Shown: in pieces, positions 18,517-28,455 of the stretch
How the letters are laid out: each line of letters starts with the position of its first letter
How positions within the stretch are numbered: position 1 is the first letter of the stretch
Assembly (NCBI GenBank): GCA_029252865.1
Contig: JAQXAP010000147.1
Span: 1 to 38,041, forward strand
Direction: 5' to 3'
Source of the DNA: Polaribacter sp.
Lineage (GTDB): Bacteria; Bacteroidota; Bacteroidia; Flavobacteriales; Flavobacteriaceae
DNA: 38,041 nucleotides
Program-made: the position numbers and the translations under genes
The notes under the pieces: generated by a model
Database searches by the model: none
The model's input: the letters and a program-made list of their open reading frames with translations, nothing else
What the model was told of the DNA's origin: nothing

Positions 18517-20058
18517 TTAGCTTTTAAATAAGTTTAATTTAGTTCCCGGCTTTAAGTCTTTAGCACTCCAAATATTGTTCCATTTTTTAATTTTATCAAC
18601 GGAAACATTTTTAAATTTTTGAGAAATACTCCAAAGTGACTCTCCTTTTTTTACAACATAAACCTTAGGTGACCCTTTTATAGTAGATTGTGTCTCTTTG
18701 TCTTTTGATGAATTTTTAGGTGAAAAATTAAGTTTTTTAGGATAAACAAATAATCTTTGTCCTATTTTTAATCGACTACTTTTTAAGCTATTCCATCGTT
18801 TAAGATCACTTACACGTACACCAAATTTATTAGCAATTTTTCCTAAAAAATCGCCACTTCTAACTTTGTAACGAATGCGTTTATCCATTTCAAAATATTT
18901 AGGCAACGGTTTTTCTCTTTGCGCATCATCGGCATCTGCCAAGGCATAAATCTCTTTTTCTTTGTCTAAAAAGTCTACAATTTTGTTGCTTGGCAATCTT
19001 ACAGCGTAATTTCTGTCCTTTATAAACGGAATAATAGCTAACTTATAAGAGGGATTTAAAGTAGTTAACACCTCTTCATCAACATCAATTATCTCAGAAA
19101 TTTGATCGAAACTAATCGTTCTTTTTATTTGAATTGTATCGGTTTGAAAGTTAAAAAACATTGGAATTTCAGAATAAATTTTATGCTCTTCTGCGAATTC
19201 AAAAATATACATTGTTGCATAAAATGCCGGCACATAACCTGCTGTCTCTCTTGGTAAATAAGGTCTAATATTCCAATAATTTTTATATCCACCAGAACGT
19301 TTTATTGCTTTTCTTACATTTCCAGGGCCAGAATTATAGGCTGCTAAAGCTAAGTCCCAATCGCCAAAAATGGTAAATAACTGACTTAAATACTTACAAG
19401 CTGCAATCGTTGCTTTTACAGGATCTTGGCGCTCATCCACATAAGAACTCACTTTTAAATCAAACTCTTTTCCTGTACCATACATAAATTGCCACAAACC
19501 TGTTGCGCCAACGCTGGATTTTATCTTGGGTCTTAAAGCAGACTCTACAATAGCCAAGTACTTCATTTCTAAAGGAATGTCGTATTGATCTAAATATTGC
19601 TCAAATATTGGAAAATAATATTGTGCCTTTGCCATTAAAGCCGGATAATACTTTTTACGGTTAAGTAGATAGCTGTTAATTACTTTTTCTAAAGAAATAT
19701 TGTACGCTAAATTAAAAGGTGTTTTAGCATTTAATTTAGAAAGACGAACTTTTAATAAATCCTTAGTTAAAACTAAATTTGTGTTTCCTGTAATGTCCTT
19801 ATCATTAATTATATAAACAAGCGTATCTATTAAGGCTGAATTAAATTTTTCTTGTACAAGTAAACTATCGATTATTCTTAAATCTTTATCAGAAAAAAAG
19901 CTTCCTGCAATCTCATTTATTACTGAATCTTTTGCGGTTAAAGAAACATCTAATTCCACTGATTTCATTAAAGAATCTGTCGCCACAAAAAGAGTGTCTT
20001 TTTTCTCTTGAGAGAAAAGAGAACTTGTTAAAAGGAGAAATATAATTAGTTTCTTCAT
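18517..20058 (-). CDS. Lytic transglycosylase with two LysM domains (MltD-like)
   Basis: SLT motifs (IPLEMKYLAIVESALRPKIKSSVGATGLWQFMYGTGKEF; DLALAAYNSGPGNVRKAI) and two C-terminal LysM repeats (YKVRSGDFLGKIANKFGV; YVVKKGESLWSISQKF). Confidence 0.94.
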   Translation of the reverse strand: MKKLIIFLLLTSSLFSQEKKDTLFVATDSLMKSVELDVSLTAKDSVINEIAGSFFSDKDLRIIDSLLVQEKFNSALIDTLVYIINDKDITGNTNLVLTKDLLKVRLSKLNAKTPFNLAYNISLEKVINSYLLNRKKYYPALMAKAQYYFPIFEQYLDQYDIPLEMKYLAIVESALRPKIKSSVGATGLWQFMYGTGKEFDLKVSSYVDERQDPVKATIAACKYLSQLFTIFGDWDLALAAYNSGPGNVRKAIKRSGGYKNYWNIRPYLPRETAGYVPAFYATMYIFEFAEEHKIYSEIPMFFNFQTDTIQIKRTISFDQISEIIDVDEEVLTTLNPSYKLAIIPFIKDRNYAVRLPSNKIVDFLDKEKEIYALADADDAQREKPLPKYFEMDKRIRYKVRSGDFLGKIANKFGVRVSDLKRWNSLKSSRLKIGQRLFVYPKKLNFSPKNSSKDKETQSTIKGSPKVYVVKKGESLWSISQKFKNVSVDKIKKWNNIWSAKDLKPGTKLNLFKS

Positions 20059-20066
20059 TTTTTATT

Positions 20067-20828
20067 TTAAATAGCTAACTCTAAAGCGATAGGGCAATGA
20101 TCTGAATGTTTTGCTTCTGGTAAAATATAAGCTCTAGAAATTTTTTCTTTTAAGGGTGCTGATACCATTGCGTAATCTAAACGCCAGCCTTTATTATTTG
20201 CTCTAGCGTTTGCTCTATAGCTCCACCAAGAATATTCTTGTCTATCTTGATTTAGAAAGCGAAAACTATCTATAAACCCACTGTTTATAAACTCTCCCAT
20301 CCAAGCTCTTTCTTCGGGTAAGAATCCAGAAACATTTTTCATTTTTGGGTTATGAATATCTATTGATTCGTGACAAATGTTATAATCTCCACAGATTACT
20401 AAATTGGGAATTTCTTGTTTTAAATCATTGATATATTGCTGAAATTCATCCATATAATTAAACTTAAAACTCAACCTTTCTGAATTTGTACCAGAAGGCA
20501 AATACAAACTCATTATAGAAACATCATCAAAATCTACACGTAAATTTCTACCTTCAAAATCCATAGATTCAATTCCTGTACCATATTCTATATGATTGGG
20601 TTTTTCTTTACAAAAAATTGCTACTGAAGAATATCCTTTCTTCTGCGCTGAAAACCAATAATGATAAGGATAACCTGCATTTTCGAATTCAGTTACATCT
20701 AATTGCTCTTTATGTGCTTTTGTTTCTTGAATGCAAATTATATCCGGATTTGCAGCTTCTAACCAATCTAAAAAGCCTTTTTTTAAAGCTGCTCTAATTC
20801 CGTTTACGTTGTATGATATTATTTTCAT
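20067..20828 (-). CDS. xth: Exodeoxyribonuclease III
   Basis: MKIISYNVNGIRAALKKGFLDWL, DIICIQETKA, CGDYNICH and HSDHCPI motifs. Confidence 0.95.
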   Translation of the reverse strand: MKIISYNVNGIRAALKKGFLDWLEAANPDIICIQETKAHKEQLDVTEFENAGYPYHYWFSAQKKGYSSVAIFCKEKPNHIEYGTGIESMDFEGRNLRVDFDDVSIMSLYLPSGTNSERLSFKFNYMDEFQQYINDLKQEIPNLVICGDYNICHESIDIHNPKMKNVSGFLPEERAWMGEFINSGFIDSFRFLNQDRQEYSWWSYRANARANNKGWRLDYAMVSAPLKEKISRAYILPEAKHSDHCPIALELAI

Positions 20829-21056
20829 TTATTCTAAAATAACCGGCTTCTTTAGAAATAGCCATGTGATTTGTTTAATTTTTCCTGTTTGAGTTGCAAT
20901 TATTTTTTTTCTTGGCGATAACAAAAAAGCCAAAAAAGCACAAATAATAGCTTTCATAGGAAAACTATCAGTTTTATAAAGTTGATCAAAAATCAACATA
21001 AATACGGCAATAAGAATTGGATAAATTAACCAATACGTTTTTTTAAATAACTCCAT
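20829..21056 (-). CDS. Small hydrophobic membrane protein (75 aa)
   Basis: ORF packed between xth and the CoA transferase genes, with hydrophobic helices. Confidence 0.65.
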   Translation of the reverse strand: MELFKKTYWLIYPILIAVFMLIFDQLYKTDSFPMKAIICAFLAFLLSPRKKIIATQTGKIKQITWLFLKKPVILE

Positions 21057-21057
21057 C

Positions 21058-21711
21058 TTAAATAGTCATTTCCGGAATTTCTCCATTTACAATTAAAGTT
21101 CCTTCTGTAGCTTCTTGAATTTCTGCAACAGAAACTCCTGGAGCTCTTTCTAACAAATGAAATTGGTTGTTTTTTACTTCAAGTACAGCCAAATTAGTAA
21201 CCACTTTTGTTACGCAACCAACCCCTGTTAAAGGCAAAGAACATTTTTTTAAGATTTTAGATTCTCCACGTTTATTTGAATGCATCATTGCAACAATAAT
21301 ATTTTCTGCAGAAGCCACTAAATCCATTGCTCCGCCCATTCCTTTTACCATTTTTCCCGGAATTTTCCAGTTAGCGATATCCCCATTTTGCGCAACTTCC
21401 ATTGCTCCCAAAATAGTTAAATGAACATGTTTACCGCGAATCATAGAAAAACTCATTGAAGAATCAAAAAAACTTGCACCAGGCATTGTGGTAATTGTTT
21501 GTTTACCCGCATTTATAATATCTGCATCTTCTTCCCCTTCGAAAGGAAAAGGCCCCATACCCAAAACGCCATTTTCACTTTGAAACTCCACTTCTATATC
21601 CTCTCTCACATAGTTTGCAACAAGAGTTGGAATTCCAATTCCCAGATTTACGTAAAATCCGTTTTGAACTTCTTGTGCGATTCGTTTCGCTATTCCGTTT
21701 TTATCTAACAT
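21058..21711 (-). CDS. scoB: 3-oxoacid CoA-transferase subunit B
   Basis: IAKRIAQEVQNGFYVNLGIGIPTLVANY and SENGVLGMGPFP motifs. Confidence 0.94.
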   Translation of the reverse strand: MLDKNGIAKRIAQEVQNGFYVNLGIGIPTLVANYVREDIEVEFQSENGVLGMGPFPFEGEEDADIINAGKQTITTMPGASFFDSSMSFSMIRGKHVHLTILGAMEVAQNGDIANWKIPGKMVKGMGGAMDLVASAENIIVAMMHSNKRGESKILKKCSLPLTGVGCVTKVVTNLAVLEVKNNQFHLLERAPGVSVAEIQEATEGTLIVNGEIPEMTI

Positions 21712-21713
21712 AA

Positions 21714-22415
21714 TTAGCTTTTTTGTCTTACAGTTCGTTGTTCAATTCTCTTTTCATATGCTGTTCCTTGAAAAATTCGTTGTACAAATATGCCCGGAAT
21801 ATGAACATTATTTGGTTCTAACTCGCCAACAGGAACCATTTCTTCTACTTCTGCAACCGTAATTGTTGCTGCTCCGCACATATTTGGATTAAAATTTCTT
21901 GAAGTTCCTTTAAAAATTAAATTACCTGCCGCATCACCTTTCCAAGCTTTTACAAATGCAAAATCAGCTTTAAATGCAGGTTCTAGAACATACATTTTTC
22001 CATCAAAATCTCTAGTTTCTTTTCCTTCAGCAACTTCAGTACCATAACCTGCTGGTGTATAAAATGCCGGAAACCCAGCTTGCGCAGCTCTACATTTCTC
22101 TGCTAAAGTACCTTGAGGTGTTAATTCTACTTCTAATTCTCCGGATAACATTTGACGTTCAAACTCATCATTTTCTCCGACATAAGAAGAAATCATTTTT
22201 TTAATTTGTTTATTTTGTAGCAATAATCCCAGACCAAAATCATCTACACCTGCATTATTTGAAATACAAGTAATGTCTCTGACATCTAATTTTACTAATT
22301 CTGAAATAGCATTTTCTGGAATACCACACAAACCAAAACCACCAAGCATAAAAGTCATTCCACTTTTAACACCTTGTAAAGCCTCTTCTACATTGTTTAC
22401 TTTTTTATTTATCAT
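21714..22415 (-). CDS. scoA: 3-oxoacid CoA-transferase subunit A
   Basis: [19 protein letters not shown] and [11 protein letters not shown] motifs, adjacent to subunit B. Confidence 0.94.
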   Translation of the reverse strand: MINKKVNNVEEALQGVKSGMTFMLGGFGLCGIPENAISELVKLDVRDITCISNNAGVDDFGLGLLLQNKQIKKMISSYVGENDEFERQMLSGELEVELTPQGTLAEKCRAAQAGFPAFYTPAGYGTEVAEGKETRDFDGKMYVLEPAFKADFAFVKAWKGDAAGNLIFKGTSRNFNPNMCGAATITVAEVEEMVPVGELEPNNVHIPGIFVQRIFQGTAYEKRIEQRTVRQKS

Positions 22416-22484
22416 AGCAATTCTATTTATGATTTGTTATTAAAAATACTGAAATAAGTTCAGCACAAGTAAATTTAGTGAACA

Positions 22485-24788
22485 TTAAAATTCTGTATCC
22501 TCCTCTGGCTCTGGCTCTACCTCTTTATCCTTATCAGATTCTTCTTCAAGTTCTTCATCAGGCTTTTCACCACAATCAATCTTAATCGATATGTTTTCTG
22601 GCTTTTCAAAATCTTCTAAACTGATATTTAATGTCTGGTCAGCATAACATTTTTGCATATATAATGCCCAAGAAGGTAAAGACATTGTTGCTCCTTGCCC
22701 CTTTGCAATTCCTTCAAAATGTGTTGCTCTATCTTCTCCACCAGTCCAAACTCCTGTTGCTAAATTAGGCACAATTCCCATAAACCATCCATCTGATTGA
22801 TTTTGTGTTGTACCTGTTTTACCCGCAATTGGATTTGTAAATTTATAAGGATGTCCAGTAACATAACCGGGTTTTTCCCAAGGCAAACGTAAACGAACTC
22901 CTGAGCCAGAGAGTGTCACACCTTTTAATAAATCCAACACAACATAGGCAGACTCTTCACTTAAAACTTCTTTGGTTTCTGGAATAAACTCTTGTAATAC
23001 GGTTCCATTTTTATCTTCAATTCTTGTTAAAATCATTGGAGCAACTCGTAAACCTTTGTTCGCGAAAGTGGCATATGCACTTACCATTTCTATTAATGAT
23101 AAATCTACCGCTCCCAATGCTATAGATGGGTTTGCTCGTATTCTACTTTCTATACCTGCAGATTTTGCCAAACGAACAACATTTCTCGGAGAAACCATAT
23201 CTATCAGTCTTACTGACATTGTATTTACAGATTTTGCTAATCCACCTTTTAAAGATATCATTCCTCCATATTCATCACTAGAATTTTTTGGAGTCCATTC
23301 TTCAGGAATTCCATATTTTCCTTTAGGAATTGTATAAGGTATATTTGGAAACTCTTCACATGGAGATAATTTTAATTGATTAATGGCTGTAGCATAGACA
23401 AATGGCTTAAAAGTTGAACCTACTTGTCTTTTCTGTTGTGCAACTGCATCATACTTAAAATGTTTATTATCAATACCACCAACCCAAGCTTTTATATGGC
23501 CAGATTCAGGTTCTATTGATAATAATCCCGAACGTAAAAAGTATTTATAATATCTTATTGAATCTATTGGAGACATGATTGTATCAATATTTCCTTTCCA
23601 AGAAAAAACACTCATCTTTGTCTTTTTCTTGAAAATTTTATCAATCTCATTTTTAGATTTTCCTGCAATTTTTAGTCTTTTATATCTGTCAGAATTCTTC
23701 TTAGCTCTCTCTAAAATCGTATTAATTTCAGACTTCTCTAACTCATAAAAAGGAGCTGTTTTGTTCGTTTTTTGTTCTTGAAAAAAGTAGGATTGCAAAT
23801 TAGACATATGCTCTTCAATCGCTTCTTCCGCATATTTTTGCATGCGAGAGTCTATGGTTACATAAATCTTTAAGCCATCTCTAAAAATATTGTATTGTTC
23901 TCCGTTGGGTTTTGGATTTTCTTTTACCCACTTTCTTAGGTATTTTTGTAAATAAGATCTAAAATAAGTTGCAGAGCCTTCAGAATGACCTTCTTTATGA
24001 ACATCTAAACCTAAATTTAATTGTTGCAAAGAATCTTTTTCTTTAAGCGTGATAAACTCATTACGATTCATTTGTTTTAAAACAACATTTCTTCTCTGTT
24101 TTACTAATTTGGGTCTTCTTAATGGATTAAAATAAGAGGAGTTTTTTAACATTCCAATTAGCATTGCAGATTCTTGAATGTCTAATTCTTTGGGTTCTTT
24201 TCCAAAATAAATACGTGCTGCAGAACGAATACCAACGGCTTGGTTTAAAAAATCGTACTTATTTAGGTACATTGTTATAATTTCATGTTTGGTATATTGT
24301 CTTTCTAGTTTTGTAGCAACAACCCATTCTTTCACTTTTTGTAATACCCTTTTAATTTTATTTCTAGACTTCTGTCCTGTAAACAACATTCTAGCCAATT
24401 GCTGAGTAATAGTACTAGCCCCTCCACTTCCGGGTTTTAAAACAGCTCTTGTTGTACCTCTAAAATCGATACCAGAATGTTCGTAAAACCGTTCATCTTC
24501 AGTAGCGACTAATGCCTCAATAATATTTTGTGGTAAGTCTTTAAATTTTATAGGCGTCCTATTTTCTGTAGCATATTTACCGAGTGTTTTACCATCAGAA
24601 GAAATAACCTCTGTTGCTAAATTGTTTTCCGGATTCTCTAATTCTTCAAATGTTGGTAAAGCACCGAGCCCTCCCCAAGAAGCAGACAAAAACAATAATA
24701 TGACAAGAGAAAAAGTTCCTAAGGAAATACCCCAGAACCAAATGATATATTTTCTAAAATTTTTTACTTTTTTTTTCGCCATTTTCAT
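22485..24788 (-). CDS. Penicillin-binding protein 1A (transglycosylase/transpeptidase)
   Basis: ATEDERFYEHSGID, GGASTITQQLARMLF, QVGSTFKPFVYATA and GKTGTTQNQSDGWFMG motifs; acidic C-terminal tail. Confidence 0.95.
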   Translation of the reverse strand: MKMAKKKVKNFRKYIIWFWGISLGTFSLVILLFLSASWGGLGALPTFEELENPENNLATEVISSDGKTLGKYATENRTPIKFKDLPQNIIEALVATEDERFYEHSGIDFRGTTRAVLKPGSGGASTITQQLARMLFTGQKSRNKIKRVLQKVKEWVVATKLERQYTKHEIITMYLNKYDFLNQAVGIRSAARIYFGKEPKELDIQESAMLIGMLKNSSYFNPLRRPKLVKQRRNVVLKQMNRNEFITLKEKDSLQQLNLGLDVHKEGHSEGSATYFRSYLQKYLRKWVKENPKPNGEQYNIFRDGLKIYVTIDSRMQKYAEEAIEEHMSNLQSYFFQEQKTNKTAPFYELEKSEINTILERAKKNSDRYKRLKIAGKSKNEIDKIFKKKTKMSVFSWKGNIDTIMSPIDSIRYYKYFLRSGLLSIEPESGHIKAWVGGIDNKHFKYDAVAQQKRQVGSTFKPFVYATAINQLKLSPCEEFPNIPYTIPKGKYGIPEEWTPKNSSDEYGGMISLKGGLAKSVNTMSVRLIDMVSPRNVVRLAKSAGIESRIRANPSIALGAVDLSLIEMVSAYATFANKGLRVAPMILTRIEDKNGTVLQEFIPETKEVLSEESAYVVLDLLKGVTLSGSGVRLRLPWEKPGYVTGHPYKFTNPIAGKTGTTQNQSDGWFMGIVPNLATGVWTGGEDRATHFEGIAKGQGATMSLPSWALYMQKCYADQTLNISLEDFEKPENISIKIDCGEKPDEELEEESDKDKEVEPEPEEDTEF

Positions 24789-25283
24789 CTAATTTTCTAT
24801 ACTAAAACCAATATCTTGAACTCCTTTTAGAAATTCAATTGGACGAACTTCTCCATTTCTCCGCATTGCATGGCGTACATTAAAAATGTATGTTCCTATA
24901 CTTGGAAACACCTTTTTTTCTTTATAAAATAATTTGTTTTCTTTAATTTCTGTAAAACCTGTTCCTAAGAATAAACCTGTTTCATCTGCCATTTCGTATT
25001 GTAACGTATCTACAACCAAAGTTTTGTTTGGAAAAACGAGCTCGGTAATTAGATACAAATTACTAAACTCGTACCCATTATTATTTCTAAGATTGATAAA
25101 TAGATTTTTTGGAGAAATTGTATCCTTTATATCAAATGTAAACGATATTTTTTCATCTGATTTCCACCCATCTGTATCTATAGACTTATATTGATTAAAA
25201 TCAATTTTATCGTTACAAGAAAATATCAAAAAAAGAATGCATAAAAAAAGAGAGAGTCTATTTCTTTTCAGAATTATCATCAT
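24789..25283 (-). CDS. gldH: Gliding motility lipoprotein GldH
   Basis: Lipobox (LFLIFSCNDK) and GldH-like sequence (FNVRHAMRRNGEVRPIEFLKGVQDIGFSIE); located between the PSP1 gene and the PBP1A gene. Confidence 0.85.
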   Translation of the reverse strand: MMIILKRNRLSLFLCILFLIFSCNDKIDFNQYKSIDTDGWKSDEKISFTFDIKDTISPKNLFINLRNNNGYEFSNLYLITELVFPNKTLVVDTLQYEMADETGLFLGTGFTEIKENKLFYKEKKVFPSIGTYIFNVRHAMRRNGEVRPIEFLKGVQDIGFSIEN

Positions 25284-26682
25284 TTTTTGGATTGTTTTTT
25301 TTACGATTTCTATTATTTCTTCTTAGTTTATTCCCGTTTTTAACTTCTCCCTCTGGTCGATTTGTATTCCTTTGAGGCTTTGGTTTGGGTTTAGCTCTTG
25401 ACTCAGAGTTAGGCTTCGGTTTTTGATTTGATTTTTGATTTGGCTGATTTTTCCCCTGAGGTTTCTTTTTTTGATTCGGGTTTGGCCTTGGTTTAGTTTT
25501 GCTATTATTGTTAGCTTGATCTCTTGCTGGTTTTTTCTTGTTTCTATTCCTATTATTCTTCTTTCGTTTATTCGTTTTTGGTACATCAAAACGCGTTAGA
25601 CTATCTTGCCCAACAGCATCTTCAAAATCTACCTTAACAGGAACCTCAACATCATCTTCGTATTCTTCTAATGAAACAGATTTTTCATTTTTTTTATTGA
25701 GCTCAACTATTTCTAAAACTTGCTCTAGAGTAAGTCTAAACCACTTAAAACGTTCTTCTTTATAAGTATACCAGAGGTGATTTTTAAAAATATCCATCTT
25801 TACAAAAACAGCGTCTCCTTTTTCTGTTTTTAAAACTAAATCTTGTTTCGGAAATGGTTTTAAAGCGTCTAAGTAGGTATCTAACTCAAAATTTAAACAA
25901 CATTTAAGCTTGCCACATTGTCCTGCTAATTTTAACGGATTTAGTGATAATTGTTGATATCGTGCTGCTGACGTTGTTACTTTCCTAAAATCTGTTAGCC
26001 AAGTAGAACAACACAATTCTCTACCACAAGAACCAACGCCACCTAATCTTGCGGCTTCTTGTCTTGCACCAACCTGTTTCATTTCTACACGAATAGAAAA
26101 CGCACTGGCCAAATCTCTAATTAACTGCCTAAAATCTACTCTTGCTTCTGCTGTATAATAAAAAGTAGCTTTGTTGCCATCGCCTTGATATTCTACATCA
26201 GACAACTTCATTTGCAAACCTAATTTGCCTAAAATCTCTCTACCCTTTCGCTGAGTTTCTTCTTCTTTCTCTCTCGATTTTTGCCAAATATCAATATCTC
26301 TCTGACTAGCTTTTCTGTATATTTTCCTTACATCCTCATGATCAGGAGTAATTTTTCGCTTTTTCATTTGCACTTTCACCAACTCTCCTGCTAAAGAAAC
26401 CGTTCCAACATCATGTCCCGGAGAACCCTCTGTTGCTACAATATCTCCCATAGTTATGGGTAAATTATCAGGGTTTTTATAAAAATGCTTTCTTCCGTTT
26501 TTAAAACGAACCTCAAAAATATTAAATTTCTCTTGCCCACTAGGCAGCGTCATATTGGACAACCAATCGAAAACGGCTAATTTATTACTACCACTTCCAC
26601 AGGTTCCACTTCCACAATTACCATTACTTTTACAACCTTTTGGTACACCATTTTCTGTTGTACCACAACTTCCACATGCCAT
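25258..26682 (-). CDS. PSP1 domain protein (RicT/YaaT-like) with Cys-rich N-terminus and low-complexity basic tail
   Basis: VGARQEAARLGGVGSCGRELCCSTWL and AGQCGKLKCCLNFE motifs; N-terminus CGSCGTTENGVPKGCKSNGNCGSGTCG; K/N/P-rich C-terminus. Confidence 0.92.
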   Translation of the reverse strand: MACGSCGTTENGVPKGCKSNGNCGSGTCGSGSNKLAVFDWLSNMTLPSGQEKFNIFEVRFKNGRKHFYKNPDNLPITMGDIVATEGSPGHDVGTVSLAGELVKVQMKKRKITPDHEDVRKIYRKASQRDIDIWQKSREKEEETQRKGREILGKLGLQMKLSDVEYQGDGNKATFYYTAEARVDFRQLIRDLASAFSIRVEMKQVGARQEAARLGGVGSCGRELCCSTWLTDFRKVTTSAARYQQLSLNPLKLAGQCGKLKCCLNFELDTYLDALKPFPKQDLVLKTEKGDAVFVKMDIFKNHLWYTYKEERFKWFRLTLEQVLEIVELNKKNEKSVSLEEYEDDVEVPVKVDFEDAVGQDSLTRFDVPKTNKRKKNNRNRNKKKPARDQANNNSKTKPRPNPNQKKKPQGKNQPNQKSNQKPKPNSESRAKPKPKPQRNTNRPEGEVKNGNKLRRNNRNRKKNNPKNDDNSEKK

Positions 26683-27056
26683 GTAAGTATATATATTTTT
26701 GTAGTTGATATTCTTTAAAGATTCTTTTTAGCAGCAAGCCTCCTAAAAAAACTATTAAAAAGATAAAAACCTCTTGGTTTATAAATTGATTATTAGACTG
26801 ATAGTAAAACACAATCTAACCTTCGCTAATCTGTAAATATAAGCATTCTTAAAGAATGAAAAAACAGGTTTACGCAAAGTTCTTGCAACATTTTTTTTGT
26901 GTGATTACACAACAAATATAGTTCAAGCCTTTATCTTACCTCTATGTTCGTAAGAATTCGTTTCTGTTGAATTAGAAATCGTTTTACAATAGCTTCTAAA
27001 GTGTTAAAAAGAACGCATAAGTTGAAGCATTTTAAAAACTTTATGAATCATAAATT

Positions 27057-28088
27057 TTATTTCTTAAATTTTAAAACTTCGCTTCGTCCTTTTTTAAAAA
27101 TTTTATTACTATTTCCTTTTCCTTTTCTTAATTCTTTTTGTTCTTCAAAAGACAATTTAATGGTTTCTTGGCAATCTGTAGAACAGGTATTCTCCATCTT
27201 TTCTGAACATTCATCACATTGAATAAATAATAAATGACACCCTTCATTTGCGCAATTTGTATGTGTATCACACGCTTTACCACATTGATGACAATTAGAA
27301 ACTACATCCTCTGAAATTCTCTCTGCTCTTCGGTGATCAAAAACAAAATTTTTACCAATAAATTTATTTTCAATTCCCTCGTCTTTTACTTGACGTGTGT
27401 ATTCTATAATTCCGCCTTCAAGCTGAAAAACATTTTTAAATCCTTTGTGCTTGTAATACGCTGATGCTTTTTCACAACGAATTCCGCCAGTACAATACAT
27501 CAATAAGTTTTTATCTTCTTTGTTATCCTTTAAATCCTCTTCAATAATATCTAAAGAGTCTCTAAACGTATCCACGTTTGGCGTTATGGCTCCATCAAAA
27601 TAACCAATCTCACTCTCATAATGATTGCGCATATCTACACAAACAGTATCAGGATTTGCTAACATTTCATTAAACTCTTTAGCGTTTAAATGAACTCCTT
27701 TAGCGGTAACATCAAAAGTATCATCATTTAAACCGTCGGCTACAATCTTGTTTCTAACTTTTACTTTTAGTTTTAAGAATGATTTATTATCATGCTCAAC
27801 GGCAACATTTAGACGAATATCTTTCAAAAAAGAAATACTATCTAATTGCTCTTTTAAAGCATAAAAGTTTTCTGAAGGAACAGACAATTGCGCATTTATA
27901 CCTTCAAAAGAAACATAAATTCTTCCTAAAACATCTAAGGCATTCCATTCTAAGAATAACTTATCTCTAAATAATTGTGGGTTTTCTATCTTGTAATATT
28001 GATAGAATGATATGGTGAGGCGGTCTTTGCCAGCTTCATCAATTAATGCAGCGCGTTCTATTGCGCTTAACTTATTGTACAGTTGCAT
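27057..28088 (-). CDS. trhO: tRNA uridine(34) hydroxylase TrhO (rhodanese-like) with C-terminal Cys-rich region
   Basis: Rhodanese active-site region (LLMYCTGGIRCEKASAYYKHKGFKNVFQLEGGI) and TrhO N-terminal domain; CHQCGKACDTHTNCANEGCHLLFIQCDEC tail. Confidence 0.92.
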   Translation of the reverse strand: MQLYNKLSAIERAALIDEAGKDRLTISFYQYYKIENPQLFRDKLFLEWNALDVLGRIYVSFEGINAQLSVPSENFYALKEQLDSISFLKDIRLNVAVEHDNKSFLKLKVKVRNKIVADGLNDDTFDVTAKGVHLNAKEFNEMLANPDTVCVDMRNHYESEIGYFDGAITPNVDTFRDSLDIIEEDLKDNKEDKNLLMYCTGGIRCEKASAYYKHKGFKNVFQLEGGIIEYTRQVKDEGIENKFIGKNFVFDHRRAERISEDVVSNCHQCGKACDTHTNCANEGCHLLFIQCDECSEKMENTCSTDCQETIKLSFEEQKELRKGKGNSNKIFKKGRSEVLKFKK

Positions 28089-28126
28089 GCTATACTAATT
28101 AGGTTAAACTTAATATTTATTTTTTG

Positions 28127-28134
28127 CAAATGTA
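28127..28134 (-). promoter_or_regulatory. Putative Bacteroidota -7 element (TACATTTG) upstream of trhO
   Basis: Exact TAnnTTTG match on the minus strand, 38 bp upstream of the trhO start. Confidence 0.4.
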
Positions 28135-28455
28135 GTAATTTTTTAAAATTGATGTACTCAAAAATTAAACCAGTTTACCTTGCTTATTTTCAGTATTTTA
28201 TATATTAAATCATTATCTATAAAAAAGATGAAAAACGGTCACATAATGCTTAACAAATTTGGCCAGCAAAGCAGCAAGCTTTAGACAAACAATCTGCAGA
28301 CCTAAATAATTACATCAATCTGTTTAATTTTAAACATTAGAAAAATTTGTGCTCAATTTTTAAACTTTGGTTGATTTATAACGTTTTATGTAATTTAATT
28401 TATACCTTTTTTTAGCATCTTTGCAGCTCAATTTAGAACACCAAAATTAAAAGTG

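Noticed and set aside
21167-21708. + strand ORFs opposite scoB
   Set aside because: Antisense to a clear CoA transferase gene; no motif support.
22972-23337. 121-aa + strand ORF antisense to PBP1A
   Set aside because: Mirrors the strongly supported transpeptidase domain on the other strand; no family signal.
25323-25589. 88-aa minus-strand ORF inside the PSP1 gene
   Set aside because: Frame-shifted reading of the K/N/P-rich low-complexity tail; an open alternative frame is expected from the composition.
25538-25765. 75-aa + strand ORF opposite the PSP1 gene
   Set aside because: Phe/Ser-rich antisense of the low-complexity tail.
26630-26812. 60-aa ORF with a hydrophobic segment overlapping the start of the PSP1 gene
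   Set aside because: GTG start, and its C-terminus is an out-of-frame read of the PSP1 N-terminus; no supporting signal beyond hydrophobicity.
26890-26925. TTGTGT-gatt-ACACAA hairpin upstream of the PSP1 gene
   Set aside because: Not followed by a T-run on either strand; too weak to call.
28220-28330. Slightly GC-richer patch in the trhO-asd intergenic region
   Set aside because: Only an 18-aa ORF and no recognisable remnant or RNA fold; left unassigned.
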